A stretch of DNA of 64,000 bases from Physcousia sp015060555. GTDB lineage: Bacteria; Bacteroidota; Bacteroidia; Bacteroidales; Bacteroidaceae. The stretch lies in the NCBI GenBank assembly GCA_015060555.1, contig SUYG01000016.1:1-64000 (forward strand). The letters are read 5' to 3'. This document shows positions 17,401 through 25,448 of the stretch, piece by piece (the first letter of the stretch is position 1; each line of letters starts with the position of its first letter). Below the pieces are notes generated by a model that worked only from the letters and a program-made list of their open reading frames with translations, was not told the origin of the DNA and did no database searches. The translations under genes were made by a program, and so were the position numbers.

Positions 17401-17475
17401 CGGGATGTCCACCGTCACATTCTTCAGGTTGTTGACGCGGGCTTTCTCAATATGTATCGACTCACCTGTTGGCAT
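14464..17475 (-). CDS. uvrA: Excinuclease ABC subunit A
   Basis: This is the damage-recognition ATPase of nucleotide excision repair. The protein (1003 residues from the ATG at 17475, which overlaps the rmlB stop by 14 nt) has both ABC halves: Walker A GLSGSGKSSLAFDTL and GVSGSGKSTL, signatures LSGGESQRINLA and LSGGENQRVKLA, and Walker B LYILDEPSIGL and LFIFDEPTTGL. The first zinc module keeps only the second cysteine pair (CPTCEG); the C-terminal zinc finger (CEECKG…CESCHG) is intact. Three in-frame palindromic elements interrupt it (16893-16930, 16714-16750, and a pair in 15490-15666), adding residues such as PALPVREGAD and PSLIGRAGGES. The tail KLNIER is encoded by spacer repeat. Confidence 0.96.
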   Translation of the reverse strand: MPTGESIHIEKARVNNLKNVTVDIPRNKLVVITGLSGSGKSSLAFDTLYAEGQRRYVESLNAYARQFLGRMSKPECDYISGIPPAIAIEQKVISRNPRSTVGTSTEIYEYLRLLYARVGRTYSPISGQEVKKHTTEDVIATVRSYSPGTRFLVLCPIRLPEGRTLEDQLKAYLQEGYTRVVTDSPPALPVREGADTNGIWRIEDYIAELSKESHNSNFSKNPLYLLIDRLSVPETPTAQIQTTPSLIGRAGGESPYSRLTDSTETAFFEGHGEMMLKFLPAGIVHVFSTRFEADGMTFEEPSDQLFAFNSPMGACPTCEGWGSVQGIDPHLVIPDSSKSVYEGCVQCWRGEKLSEWKTEFIRHAESNGFPIFKPYYELSQEEKNILWHGRHPGLSLDDRWYRGDVCIDLFFDYLREARYKIQNRVMLARYTGKTECPDCHGTRLRKEATYVKIAGKAITELVDLPITELMKWIKGLKLSPHDFEVAKRLLVEIENRLQFLLDVGLGYLTLGRRSNSLSGGESQRINLATSLGSSLVGSLYILDEPSIGLHSRDTQRLIKVLRQLVDLGNTVVVVEHDEDIIRAADYIIDIGPEAGRLGGEVVWSGDPSSLPLPCREESGYLSSIGIPQETVERSHTLQWLLGIYSPPYKGGAGERVLGVGRVCRPWNRYIEVKGARANNLRGIDVKFPLNVMTCVTGVSGSGKSTLVRDIFYRAMKRRLDEACDRPGEFTALEGDIDAIKTVEFVDQNPIGKSSRSNPVIYVKAYDEIRRLFADQPLAKQMGFTASHFSFNTDGGRCEECKGEGTVTIEMQFMADLVLECESCHGQRFKSDILDVRFHEQNINDVLNMTVNQAMEFFAEHGEKKIVKRLKPLQDVGLGYIKLGQSSSTLSGGENQRVKLAYYIGMEKQDPTLFIFDEPTTGLHFHDIRRLLQSFDALIERGHTIVVIEHNLDVIKMADYIIDLGPEGGAAGGNVVCAGTPEQAIACEQSYTGHFLRQKLNIER
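15490..15666. repeat. Pair of palindromic elements inside uvrA
   Basis: CCCCTCCCT-TGT-AGGGAGGGG (15522-15542) and CCTCCCT-ACA-AGGGAGGGG (about 15628-15645) face each other around about 85 bp. Together they encode a roughly 55-residue extra segment (SLPLPCREE… to …SPPYKGGAGERV) between the two ATPase halves. Confidence 0.85.
16714..16750. repeat. Palindromic element inside uvrA
   Basis: GACTCTCCCCCCGCCCTCCCT-ATA-AGGGAGGGAG. On the coding strand it is translated in frame as PSLIGRAGGESP. Confidence 0.85.
16893..16930. repeat. Palindromic element inside uvrA
   Basis: CTGCTCCCTCCCTAACAGGG followed by AGGGCGGGGGGAGAGTCT. It is translated in frame as DSPPALPVREGA. The same sequence, split by another element, occurs at 57662-57738. 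Confidence 0.85.
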
Positions 17476-18592
17476 ACATATTCTCGTAGTACTTCTGGTA
17501 GTCACCGCTGGTGACGTTGTCCATCCAGGCCTCGTTGTCGAGATACCAGCGGACGGTGCGCTCTATGCCCTCCTCGAACTGGAGAGAAGGCTCCCAGCCG
17601 AGTTCGCGCTGCAGCTTGCGGCTGTCGATGGCATAGCGCAGGTCATGACCGGCACGGTCGGTGACATAGGTGATGAGGTCCATGTCCTCACCTTCCTTAC
17701 GGCCCAGCAGGCGATCTACGGTGTTGATGAGCACCTTGATGATGTCGATATTCTTCCACTCGTTGAAGCCGCCGATGTTGTAGGTCTCGACAATCTGTCC
17801 CTTGTGGAAGATGAGATCGATGGCACGGGCGTGGTCCTCAACATAGAGCCAGTCGCGCACGTTCTCGCCCTTGCCATAGACGGGCAACGGCTTGCGATGA
17901 CGGATATTGTTGATGAACAGCGGTATCAGCTTCTCGGGGAACTGATAGGGGCCGTAGTTGTTGGAGCAGTTGGTGACGATGGTCGGCATACCGTAGGTGT
18001 CGTGAAAGGCGCGCACGAAATGGTCGCTCGAAGCCTTGGAGGCACTGTAGGGGCTATGGGGTTGGTACTTCAAGTCCTCAGTGAAGAACTTTTCGCCGTA
18101 GGCAGGATGTGCGTTGGCAGAAGCCTTCGTGGTGAAGGGCGCCGGAACGCCTTCGGGATGTGTCATCTCCAAAGCACCATATACCTCATCGGTGGAGATA
18201 TGGTAGAAGCGCTTGCCCTCATACTTCTCAGGCAGCGACTCCCAGTAGAGCTTGGCGGCCTGCAACAGGGAGAGGGTGCCCATCACATTGGTCTGTGCGA
18301 AGGTGAAGGGATCCTTGATGCTGCGATCGACATGGCTCTCGGCAGCGAGATGGATGATGCCAGTGACGTGCTCCTCCTGCATCAGCTTGTAGAACGCGTC
18401 GAAGTCGCAGATGTCCATCTTCACGAACTTATAGTTCGGACGGTCCTCGATGTCCTTCAGGTTGGCGAGGTTGCCGGCATACGTGAGCTTGTCGAGGTTG
18501 ATGATACGGTACTCAGGGTATTTGTTCACAAAGAGGCGAACGACATGGCTGCCGATGAAGCCGGCGCCGCCGGTGATTACGATTGTTTTCAT
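17462..18592 (-). CDS. rmlB: dTDP-glucose 4,6-dehydratase
   Basis: An extended SDR enzyme of 376 residues from the ATG at 18592 (MKTIVITGGAGFIGSH). It has the GxxGxxG NAD site (residues 7-13), STDEVYG and the catalytic YSASKASSDH (Y-x3-K), and LYVEDHARAI. It makes dTDP-4-keto-6-deoxyglucose for dTDP-rhamnose and related surface sugars. It follows rmlC by 37 bp and overlaps the uvrA start by 14 bp, so the three are probably co-transcribed. No rmlA or rmlD is visible here. Confidence 0.95.
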   Translation of the reverse strand: MKTIVITGGAGFIGSHVVRLFVNKYPEYRIINLDKLTYAGNLANLKDIEDRPNYKFVKMDICDFDAFYKLMQEEHVTGIIHLAAESHVDRSIKDPFTFAQTNVMGTLSLLQAAKLYWESLPEKYEGKRFYHISTDEVYGALEMTHPEGVPAPFTTKASANAHPAYGEKFFTEDLKYQPHSPYSASKASSDHFVRAFHDTYGMPTIVTNCSNNYGPYQFPEKLIPLFINNIRHRKPLPVYGKGENVRDWLYVEDHARAIDLIFHKGQIVETYNIGGFNEWKNIDIIKVLINTVDRLLGRKEGEDMDLITYVTDRAGHDLRYAIDSRKLQRELGWEPSLQFEEGIERTVRWYLDNEAWMDNVTSGDYQKYYENMYANR

Positions 18593-18629
18593 AGGGCTTA
18601 TGGTTGAGGGTTTATGGGGCCTATTAGGC

Positions 18630-19187
18630 TTATTGGAAATTGAACGGACTCTCGAAGTCCTTGAGGAAGGGATGTTTGGTATCTTTCTCGCTGAGGATGG
18701 CCTCGTCGAAGGGGATGCGCCAGTCGATGCCGAGGGAAGGGTCACAGAGCTGTATGCCGCCGTCGGCTTCCGGATGGTAGAACTCGTCGCACTTATACTG
18801 GAACACCGCCTCGTCCGAGAGTACGGCGAAGCCGTGTGCGAAGCCTTTGGTGATAAAGAACTGGCGGTGGTTCTCCTCTGAGAGTTCCACGGCTACGTGC
18901 TGCCCGAAGGTCGGCGAACCCTTGCGGATATCCACGGCCACATCGAGGACTGCGCCACGCACGCAGCGCACGAGCTTCGTCTGGGTGTAGGGCGGACGCT
19001 GGAAATGCAGACCGCGCATGACGCCACGTGTGGACATACTCTCGTTGTCCTGCACGAAGGTGACAGGCCCCACCTTCTCGTCGAACTCACGCTGTGAGAA
19101 CGACTCGAAGAAGTAGCCGCGCGTGTCCTTGAAGATACGCGGCTCAATAATGAGCAGGCCCTCTATCGGTGTCTTGATAACTTCCAT
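18630..19187 (-). CDS. rmlC: dTDP-4-dehydrorhamnose 3,5-epimerase
   Basis: A 185-residue cupin-fold epimerase of dTDP-rhamnose synthesis. Diagnostic segments are GVMRGLHFQRPPYTQTKLVR (catalytic His at about 64), VRGAVLDVAVDIRKGSPTFG and FAHGFAVLSDEAVFQYKCDE. Its length is the family norm. It is the upstream partner of rmlB. Confidence 0.95.
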   Translation of the reverse strand: MEVIKTPIEGLLIIEPRIFKDTRGYFFESFSQREFDEKVGPVTFVQDNESMSTRGVMRGLHFQRPPYTQTKLVRCVRGAVLDVAVDIRKGSPTFGQHVAVELSEENHRQFFITKGFAHGFAVLSDEAVFQYKCDEFYHPEADGGIQLCDPSLGIDWRIPFDEAILSEKDTKHPFLKDFESPFNFQ

Positions 19188-19204
19188 TTAATATAAAGCG
19201 CTGT

Positions 19205-19320
19205 CGCGCGGTTAAGGGTTTATGGCTTAATTCATCATTCGTCATTCATCATTCGTCACTCGTCATTCGTCACTCGTCATTCATCACTCGTCATTCATCA
19301 CTCGTCATTTAAAAATTCCC
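19205..19320. repeat. Spacer of 10-bp quasi-tandem repeats
   Basis: About ten copies of TCATTCATCA/TCACTCGTCA variants fill the spacer between the DUF4738 gene and rmlC. Related GAATGACGAATGA sequence occurs at 24135-24170 and 25310-25365. Confidence 0.8.
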
Positions 19321-19327
19321 GAAGGGA

Positions 19328-19876
19328 TCATACGCCGTCCCCGTCGTCTTCCAGTTCTGCTTCACCGCGTTCATCGCGTGTGATGACAATGCCGCCATTG
19401 GTATCGACCTTCATCAGCAGCGGTTCGAACATATCGCTCTGAGGCAGGCTGACGCTCACGGCGAAGCGGAGGCCGGGGAGGCTCTTGTCGCACATCATGC
19501 CGTCGAGAATTCCCTTCTTCTGGAACTCTTTCGAGAGGTATGAACTGAAGGTCGCCTTCGTGAAACGACGTTGGAAGACAGTCGTGCCGCCGGAACGGAT
19601 CGTCAGGGTATAGACATTGTCTGCAAAGCGGTTGCCTTCATCGTCAATGATGAGCGGCAGGCTGTCTGAAGCCTCTCTGTGGATGGTGTAGATAAAGGTC
19701 TTACCATCTGTGCGTAGCGTGTCGGTGAAGTCATATAGCATCATGCGCTCAATGCCGTCGGCCGGTTCCTCGCTATCTGTAACGTTGGGGTTAACTGTCG
19801 CTTCAGAGGTCTTTCCTCCGCCACAGGAAACCAGCATGACGAGCGCACATATCCCAGCAAAAGAGATTTTTTTCAT
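19328..19876 (-). CDS. DUF4738-type lipoprotein
   Basis: The 182-residue protein has a lipoprotein signal (LVMLVSCGGG, lipidated Cys at about 18) and then a domain resembling DUF4738 of Bacteroidales (about residues 45-165; DTLRTDGKTFIYTIHREASD, SYLSKEFQKKGILDGMMCDK). The C-terminus is acidic (EAELEDDGDGV). Function unknown; it should sit in the periplasmic face of the inner or outer membrane. It is 8 bp downstream of the HAD gene. Confidence 0.78.
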   Translation of the reverse strand: MKKISFAGICALVMLVSCGGGKTSEATVNPNVTDSEEPADGIERMMLYDFTDTLRTDGKTFIYTIHREASDSLPLIIDDEGNRFADNVYTLTIRSGGTTVFQRRFTKATFSSYLSKEFQKKGILDGMMCDKSLPGLRFAVSVSLPQSDMFEPLLMKVDTNGGIVITRDERGEAELEDDGDGV

Positions 19877-19884
19877 TTCTTATT

Positions 19885-20580
19885 CTATTGGTTATTTTTG
19901 TAGTTAAGGATATCCTCTAATCCCTCGGCGAGTGCCTGCATGGAGGGGAAGAGCCAGCTGGCACCCTCGTTGAGCAGCAGCTGGGGGTCGAGCGGACCGG
20001 TGTTGACGGCGATGGTCTTGATGCCAGCCGCCACAGCAGCTCTTACTCCCAAGGGTGCGTTTTCCACCACGAGTGCTTCGTCGGCGGTGATGCCGGCTTT
20101 CTGCAGAGCCATCAGATAGGGCTCGGGATTGGGCTTGCCATAGCGCACATCATCACCCGTGACCATGAGCTCTGGTGTGAATTGCCCAGGGTAATGCTTT
20201 TCAAGCCGCGTGAGCAGCGACTGTTGTGCCGACCCTGTCACCAGAACGCGCATCAGTCCTCGCGCGCGTACCTTATTTAATACATCCCCTGCCCCGGGCA
20301 TCTCAGGAGCCTCGCCACCTCGTTTTGACATATACTCGTTGAAGACGATGGTCTTCTTGTGGTACAGCTCGCGTGCTTCTTCCTCTGTGGCATCGCGATT
20401 CCAGTAGCGCTGGGTGAAGATGCTGATGGTGCCAATGCCGGTGCGCCCCTCATGCTCAAAAGCATCGGACTCCTTCATCGGCAACCCATACTCCGTCATC
20501 ACCTTCGCCCACGCATAGGCATGGCCCGGCATACTGTCAAACAGCACGCCGTCCATGTCAAAGAGCACTCCCCTCACCAT
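19885..20580 (-). CDS. HAD-superfamily phosphatase (beta-phosphoglucomutase-like)
   Basis: A 231-residue HAD hydrolase. Motif I is FDMDGVLFDS (residues 7-16, nucleophile Asp), motif II includes VTGSAQQS, and the later motifs are GKPNPEPYL and VVENAPLGVRAA. The helical cap follows motif I directly, as in beta-phosphoglucomutase and sugar-phosphate phosphatases; the substrate cannot be told. Its ATG overlaps the pgi stop by one base (TGATG), so the two are translationally coupled, suggesting a hexose-phosphate substrate. Confidence 0.87.
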   Translation of the reverse strand: MVRGVLFDMDGVLFDSMPGHAYAWAKVMTEYGLPMKESDAFEHEGRTGIGTISIFTQRYWNRDATEEEARELYHKKTIVFNEYMSKRGGEAPEMPGAGDVLNKVRARGLMRVLVTGSAQQSLLTRLEKHYPGQFTPELMVTGDDVRYGKPNPEPYLMALQKAGITADEALVVENAPLGVRAAVAAGIKTIAVNTGPLDPQLLLNEGASWLFPSMQALAEGLEDILNYKNNQ

Positions 20581-21911
20581 CAAAGCCTTGCTTTGATGGT
20601 GAGGGTTTCCTGCTCGTAGCCGGGCTTACCCAGCAACGCGAACATATTCTTCTTGTAGGCCTCCACACCAGGCTGGTTGAAGGCGTTGACGCCGAGGAGC
20701 TGGCAGTGGATGCCGCAAGCCTTCTCGAAGAAATAGATGAGCTGACCAAGGTGGTAAGCGTCCAGACGCTCGATAGCAATGCGGATGTTGGGCACGCCGC
20801 CATCCACGTGAGCCAGCTGTGTGCCCAGCTCGGCCATCTTGTTCACCTCATCCACGCGCTTGCCGGCAAGGAAGTTGAGGCCGTCGAGATTCTCCTCGTC
20901 GCTGGGGAAGAGCATCTTGTGCTCGGGGTTCTCCACGCTGATGACCGTCTCGAAGATGGTGCGTTCGCCATCCTGAATCCACTGGCCCATCGAGTGCAGA
21001 TCGGTGGTGAGATCCACGCTGGCGGGATAGATACCCTTCTTGTCCTTACCTTCGCTCTCGCCAAAGAGCTGCTTCCACCATTCTGCCATGAAGTGCAGCT
21101 TCGGCTGATAGTTGGCCAGGATCTCTATCTTCTTACCCTTGGTGTAAAGGGCATAGCGGGCTGCGGCATACTGAGCAGCAGGATTCTCTGCCAGCGGCAG
21201 TGCAGCAGTCTTCTCCATATCCTGAGCGCCCTTCACCAGCTGATCGATGTCGAAGCCGGCAACGGCAATCGGGAGCAGGCCCACCGGAGTCAGCACGCTG
21301 AAGCGGCCGCCCACGTTGTCAGGAATGATAAAGCTCTTGTAGCCTTCCTTGTCTGCACAGGTGCGGGCAGCGCCACGCTTGGCATCCGTGATGGCTACAA
21401 TCACCTTCTTGGCCGTCTCCTTGCCCATCTGCTCCTCGCACTGCTTCTTCAGCAGACGGAAAGCGAGGGCTGTCTCGGTGGTGGTACCGCTCTTGCTGAT
21501 GTTGATCACGCCGAACTTCTTGCCCTTGAGGTAAGAGGTGAGTTCGCAGAGGTAGTCCTCAGAGATGTTGTTGCCAGCGAAAAGAATCACGGGATTCTTG
21601 CCATCGTTCACGAGCCACTGGAAACTATTAGAGAGCGCTTCGATGACGGCCTTGGCACCCAGGTAGCTGCCGCCGATACCAGCCACGACAACAGCATCGC
21701 ACTCCTGGCGCAGCGTGGCGGCTACGGCCTTGACTTCTGCGAGGAAGTCTGCAGTGATGCTGGAAGGCAGATGGAGCCATCCCAGGAAATCGTTACCAGG
21801 GCATGTGCCCTCTTCCAATGCTTTCTGTGCCTCAGCCACGCGGGCTGCAAGGCCATTCACTTCTGCGACGCTCACCACAGGAGCGATCTTTGCTAAATCA
21901 AGTTTTGTCAT
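20580..21911 (-). CDS. pgi: Glucose-6-phosphate isomerase
   Basis: A 443-residue phosphoglucose isomerase of the shorter bacterial type, interconverting glucose-6-P and fructose-6-P. It has VVAGIGGSYLGAKAVIEAL, the phosphate-binding NISKSGTTTETALAFR (about residues 137-152), the catalytic Glu region QLFGESEGKDKKG, and NAFNQPGVEAYKK. It follows the GH89 gene by 7 bp and overlaps the HAD gene start. Confidence 0.96.
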   Translation of the reverse strand: MTKLDLAKIAPVVSVAEVNGLAARVAEAQKALEEGTCPGNDFLGWLHLPSSITADFLAEVKAVAATLRQECDAVVVAGIGGSYLGAKAVIEALSNSFQWLVNDGKNPVILFAGNNISEDYLCELTSYLKGKKFGVINISKSGTTTETALAFRLLKKQCEEQMGKETAKKVIVAITDAKRGAARTCADKEGYKSFIIPDNVGGRFSVLTPVGLLPIAVAGFDIDQLVKGAQDMEKTAALPLAENPAAQYAAARYALYTKGKKIEILANYQPKLHFMAEWWKQLFGESEGKDKKGIYPASVDLTTDLHSMGQWIQDGERTIFETVISVENPEHKMLFPSDEENLDGLNFLAGKRVDEVNKMAELGTQLAHVDGGVPNIRIAIERLDAYHLGQLIYFFEKACGIHCQLLGVNAFNQPGVEAYKKNMFALLGKPGYEQETLTIKARL

Positions 21912-21918
21912 AATAGTG

Positions 21919-24237
21919 TTATTGTTTAAGATATTTATCGTATAGTTCTTGTGCTATCTGTATCTCGTCACCTTCCGGCGCAGCCTTGAAGGTGTTGTAG
22001 GGCAAAGAAGTGCCATTCACAAAAGGCCACTCGTAGTCAGCAAACCACTGTTGCGACATGCAGCCATTCGCGAAGAAGGCTTTCCAGCGGGGATAGTAGT
22101 AGGCAGCCAGGAGACCCTGCCACTCGCGGTTGGCGTAGTCGTGGAGGCCGCCGTTCTCGCACTGAGCGCGGTCGCCCCAAGTAGTGAGAAGCATCCGGGC
22201 GTTCTTCTCATAGAGGTCTTTCTCTGCGGGCGAACTGCCGAGCGCACGGGCCGCCTCAGTCCAACGTCCGAGTCGCAGCTCGCTGCGTGTACCCAGCAAC
22301 CTATCTTGATCCAGGATGAGTCCAAGGAACTCTTCCATTTTTAATCGTTCAGTTTTCATTTTTATTTCGTCTAGCAGCACCTTGCCATAGTCTGCAAGCG
22401 CCTGACGGGTGATATCGACAAGGTCGTAGCGGTAGTTGTCGTTGTCCTTCAGCTCATCGCTCACGGACAGCATTTCACGCAGTGCTGTGCGCAGGTCGGC
22501 AAAGTCCCAATACCATGTGGAGTTTGCCCAACTGCTAACGGTTCCTGCCGTGAGCGACGGACGCATCAGGAAGACACTTTCCGTGGTGCCCTGTTGGGCA
22601 TCGTTAGGGCATTGATAGATGCCGGCTGCGAGGCGCTGCCAAGCAGACAGCAAAGTCTTGAAACTTGAATCCTGAAACTTGAAACTTCCAAACCCATACC
22701 TCATCCTCACATAATCCTCTACCCACGTGGCACGGGTGTAGTCGGTATTGGTCCAAGGCAGCGCGTAGAGCAAGTCATAGAGCATGGCGTTGTTCTCGAT
22801 ACCCTCGGGGAGGGCACCGATACCGACTAAATGATTCTCAGCTTTGTTGTTGCGTGCTGCATAGAAGCAATCAATCAGACGATCCACACGGCCAAAGAGG
22901 CCTACATTGCCGCCGAAGTTCGACACCTGTCCCCACACCCAGTCGTGGACAGACCCCTCTAAATCTCCCCGTGAGGGGAGACTTTCAGGCTCAACTGCTG
23001 CACTCTCCCCTCCTTTATGGGAGGGGTCAGGGGTGGATCTGCTCGTGTGATGGCCACTACATTCTGTGTCGGCATATTGATCGCCATGCAAGTCGAGGAT
23101 GATAAGACGGCCACGCGGGATGGTGTGTGTGACGATGGTTGTGGGATTCTCCTGCCAATGCTGTGCCACCCACACGGCTTTGGCATCGTAGGTGGTCAGC
23201 GCCTCCCACATAGCTGCCACAGAGGCTGCAGCGCTGGTGACACCGCCGGGAACGCCGCCCTCGTGGAAGGGGTCAATGGCATAGAAATGTGTATCGCAGA
23301 CATCACCGAAGAGCGCTTCAAAGGCGGCATAGTAGTTGGCAGCGAACTCCTTCAGGCGGGCGGTTTCGTTCACGAAATAAGGGCGCACGAAGGAGCACCA
23401 GTTGCCGCCATTCACAATATCGGAAGCCTTCCAGCCCGTTATCTTAGTGGCCTCAGCCTGCGACATGAAATCCTTGGGAATCATGCCCACATACCCGGGA
23501 ATGACAGGCTGCATACCGAAGTCTTTCATGCGTTGGAAAATCTTGCGTCCCAACATCTGTTGCTGGGTGTACCAGCTCTCGGGTTGCGGGCCGCCCCATG
23601 CCGTGAGGTTGTTCATGAAGAACCAGCCGTAGTAGGCACTGCCGCAAACGAAGGTGTTGACCTCGTCGAGCGTATAGCCATAGGCCTTCATCAGCACCTC
23701 CTTCCACACACACTCCATGCCTGTGATGGCCAGCGGCATGTTGATGCCATGGAGTGCCATCCAGTCGAGTTCCTGCTGCCAACGCTCCCAGTCCCAGAAG
23801 GCCATGGAGTAGCTGTAGGTACAGAAGTTGAGGTAGTAGCGCCAGGGGACACTGGCGGTGTGGGTCTCTCCGGCACAAGCGGGTAGTGAAGACGGGAGTG
23901 TGGCCGTGGGGCTGTTCCATGAGATGTCGATGCCGGCATAGTGCTGCAGGTACCAGTTGATGCCGGTGGCAATGGCGATAGCGTCGGAACCGGTGACGCG
24001 AACCTTGCGACCGTCGCAGGACAGCATGAACTGTTGTGCCTCGCCGCTTGTGATGCGCCATTCAAACTTCTTGGCATCGCCGTTGTGGGGCAGGACACGC
24101 GAGAGAAGCCCGCTGATGGGGTCGGCAGAAAGACAAGTGAAGAATGAAGAATGAAGAATGAAGAATAAAAGAATCCTGCGCCAAGAAAAACCTACTTGAC
24201 GTAAGAGAAGTTGCTGTTGGTAATCCTTATTCTTCAT
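21919..24237 (-). CDS. Alpha-N-acetylglucosaminidase (GH89)
   Basis: The 772-residue exported glycosidase matches GH89 (NAGLU) with its N-terminal domain, catalytic barrel (YLNFCTYSYSMAFWDWERWQ, MALHGINMPLAITGMECVWK, YAIDPFHEGGVPGG) and C-terminal helical domain. GH89 removes terminal alpha-GlcNAc from host glycans such as mucin or heparan. The hydrophobic core of the signal peptide (ILLFFILHSSFFTCLSA) is encoded by a GAAGAATGAA tandem repeat. In the middle, between LHGDQYADTE and VHDWVWGQVSNFGG, a pair of palindromic elements (22951-23036) inserts about 30 residues (STPDPSHKGGES…). It is placed between gpsA (10 bp upstream) and pgi. Confidence 0.92.
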   Translation of the reverse strand: MKNKDYQQQLLLRQVGFSWRRILLFFILHSSFFTCLSADPISGLLSRVLPHNGDAKKFEWRITSGEAQQFMLSCDGRKVRVTGSDAIAIATGINWYLQHYAGIDISWNSPTATLPSSLPACAGETHTASVPWRYYLNFCTYSYSMAFWDWERWQQELDWMALHGINMPLAITGMECVWKEVLMKAYGYTLDEVNTFVCGSAYYGWFFMNNLTAWGGPQPESWYTQQQMLGRKIFQRMKDFGMQPVIPGYVGMIPKDFMSQAEATKITGWKASDIVNGGNWCSFVRPYFVNETARLKEFAANYYAAFEALFGDVCDTHFYAIDPFHEGGVPGGVTSAAASVAAMWEALTTYDAKAVWVAQHWQENPTTIVTHTIPRGRLIILDLHGDQYADTECSGHHTSRSTPDPSHKGGESAAVEPESLPSRGDLEGSVHDWVWGQVSNFGGNVGLFGRVDRLIDCFYAARNNKAENHLVGIGALPEGIENNAMLYDLLYALPWTNTDYTRATWVEDYVRMRYGFGSFKFQDSSFKTLLSAWQRLAAGIYQCPNDAQQGTTESVFLMRPSLTAGTVSSWANSTWYWDFADLRTALREMLSVSDELKDNDNYRYDLVDITRQALADYGKVLLDEIKMKTERLKMEEFLGLILDQDRLLGTRSELRLGRWTEAARALGSSPAEKDLYEKNARMLLTTWGDRAQCENGGLHDYANREWQGLLAAYYYPRWKAFFANGCMSQQWFADYEWPFVNGTSLPYNTFKAAPEGDEIQIAQELYDKYLKQ
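22951..23036. repeat. Pair of palindromic elements inside the GH89 gene
   Basis: GACCCCTCTAAATCTCCCC…GAGGGGAGAC and CACTCTCCCCTCC-TTTAT-GGGAGGGGTCAGGGG lie head to head. They are in frame and fall in a surface-loop position between conserved catalytic-domain segments. Confidence 0.8.
24137..24170. repeat. GAAGAATGAA tandem repeat encoding signal peptide core
   Basis: Four copies of a 7-10 bp unit (GAAGAAT/GAATGAA) lie within the 5' part of the GH89 gene and are translated as FFILHSSFF. The same sequence type is a spacer filler elsewhere. Confidence 0.7.
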
Positions 24238-24247
24238 TCGTCATTCT

Positions 24248-25303
24248 CTATCTAAAGCTATCCGTCAGGAGCTTGATTTCGATGGTGGGTGCGATACGCT
24301 CATAGAGGATGTTATAGACGGCGTCGAGGATGGGCATGTTCACGTGGAGATGGCGGTTGATGTCCTTCATGCACTTGGCGCCGAAGTAGCCCTCGGCAAT
24401 CATTTCCATCTCTATCTGAGCACTCTTGACACTGTACCCCTGCCCTATCATCTGACCGAAGACGCGATTGCGGGAGAACTGGCTGTAGCCCGTCACGATG
24501 AGGTCGCCCATGTAGCAACTCTCGAAGATGCTGCGCTGGATGGGGTGCACGGTGGCCAGGAAACGGTTCATCTCCTGCAGGGCATTGGACATGAGCACCG
24601 CCTGGAAGTTGTCGCCGTACTTCAAGCCCTTGCAGATGCCTGCTGCGATGGCATAGACATTCTTCAGCACCGAGGCATACTCGATGCCAATGACATCGCG
24701 TGAGGTCTTCGTCTTCACGTAGTTCGAGGCCATCATGTCAGCGAAGGCCTGCGCCTTCTCTTCGTTGGAACACCCCACGGTGAGGTAGGTCAAACGCCCC
24801 AGCGCCACCTCCTCGGCATGCGAGGGACCGGCGATGACGGCGAGGTTGTCGTCGGGTACATTATAAACTTGATGAAAGAACTCCGAGACACAGAGGTTCT
24901 CATCAGGCACAATACCCTTGATGGCGGTGACGTTGAACTTATCGCGCAGGCGTTCCTTCAGTTTCTTCAGGTGCCCCTTGAGATAGGGCGAAGGCGTCAC
25001 CCAGATGAGTACATCAGCGTGCTCCACGACCTCATTGATATCGCTGGAGAAATGGATACGGCTGACATCGAAGTGTACGCTGGTGAGGTAGGCCGGGTTG
25101 TGACTCAGGCGCAAGAAATCATCGATACGGTCCTGGCGGCGCAAGTACCACCAGATGCTGTCGTTCTTCTCCAGCATCATCTTGGCGATGGCCGTAGCCC
25201 ACGAGCCGCCACCCATGATGGCGATAGAAGACCCTCCCCCCTGCCCCTCCCTTGTAGGGAGGGGAGTAGAATCCTTTGACTGTTTGTTACCGAAGCCTAA
25301 CAC
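24248..25303 (-). CDS. gpsA: NAD(P)-dependent glycerol-3-phosphate dehydrogenase
   Basis: It reduces dihydroxyacetone phosphate to sn-glycerol-3-phosphate for phospholipids. The sequence has the Rossmann site IAIMGGGSWATAIAKMM (about residues 27-43), IKGIVPDENL, GPSHAEEVALG and the catalytic-Lys region KNVYAIAAGI. The start appears to be GTG at 25303; an in-frame TAA lies just upstream. An in-frame palindromic element (25229-25269) lengthens the N-terminus (DSTPLPTREGQGGGS) ahead of the first beta-strand. It lies downstream of lysS in the conserved lysS-gpsA-pgi order. Confidence 0.94.
   Translation of the reverse strand: MLGFGNKQSKDSTPLPTREGQGGGSSIAIMGGGSWATAIAKMMLEKNDSIWWYLRRQDRIDDFLRLSHNPAYLTSVHFDVSRIHFSSDINEVVEHADVLIWVTPSPYLKGHLKKLKERLRDKFNVTAIKGIVPDENLCVSEFFHQVYNVPDDNLAVIAGPSHAEEVALGRLTYLTVGCSNEEKAQAFADMMASNYVKTKTSRDVIGIEYASVLKNVYAIAAGICKGLKYGDNFQAVLMSNALQEMNRFLATVHPIQRSIFESCYMGDLIVTGYSQFSRNRVFGQMIGQGYSVKSAQIEMEMIAEGYFGAKCMKDINRHLHVNMPILDAVYNILYERIAPTIEIKLLTDSFR
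25229..25269. repeat. Palindromic element in the 5' end of gpsA
   Basis: GACCCTCCCCCCTGCCCCTC followed by CCTTGTAGGGAGGGGAGT. It is nearly identical to the element at the 3' end of leuD (57571-57609). Confidence 0.85.
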
Positions 25304-25309
25304 GTTTTA

Positions 25310-25440
25310 AGAATGAAGAATGACGAATGACAAATGACGAATGATGAATGATGAATGACGAAGGCTGCGATTAAGCGAGAGGAGAGTCAAGCTCGCTTGA
25401 ACTTTCCCGAGCGTGAGCAGGTTCGACCGAAGGTCAATGA
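25310..25440. repeat. Spacer repeats and degenerate relative of the 61-bp repeat
   Basis: GAATGACGAATGA-type repeats (25310-25365) are followed by a segment, GCGAGAGGAGAGTCAAGCTC…CTTGAACTTTCCCGAG, that resembles the 61-bp repeat of 4277-4337 but with many changes. No gene is seen between gpsA and lysS. Confidence 0.55.
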
Positions 25441-25448
25441 CGAATAGT

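Noticed and set aside
17336..18607. 423-codon frame opposite rmlB
   Set aside because: Shadow of rmlB and the start of uvrA.
19205..19320. Possible CRISPR array
   Set aside because: The units are 10 bp, contiguous and without unique spacers; this is a simple quasi-tandem repeat.
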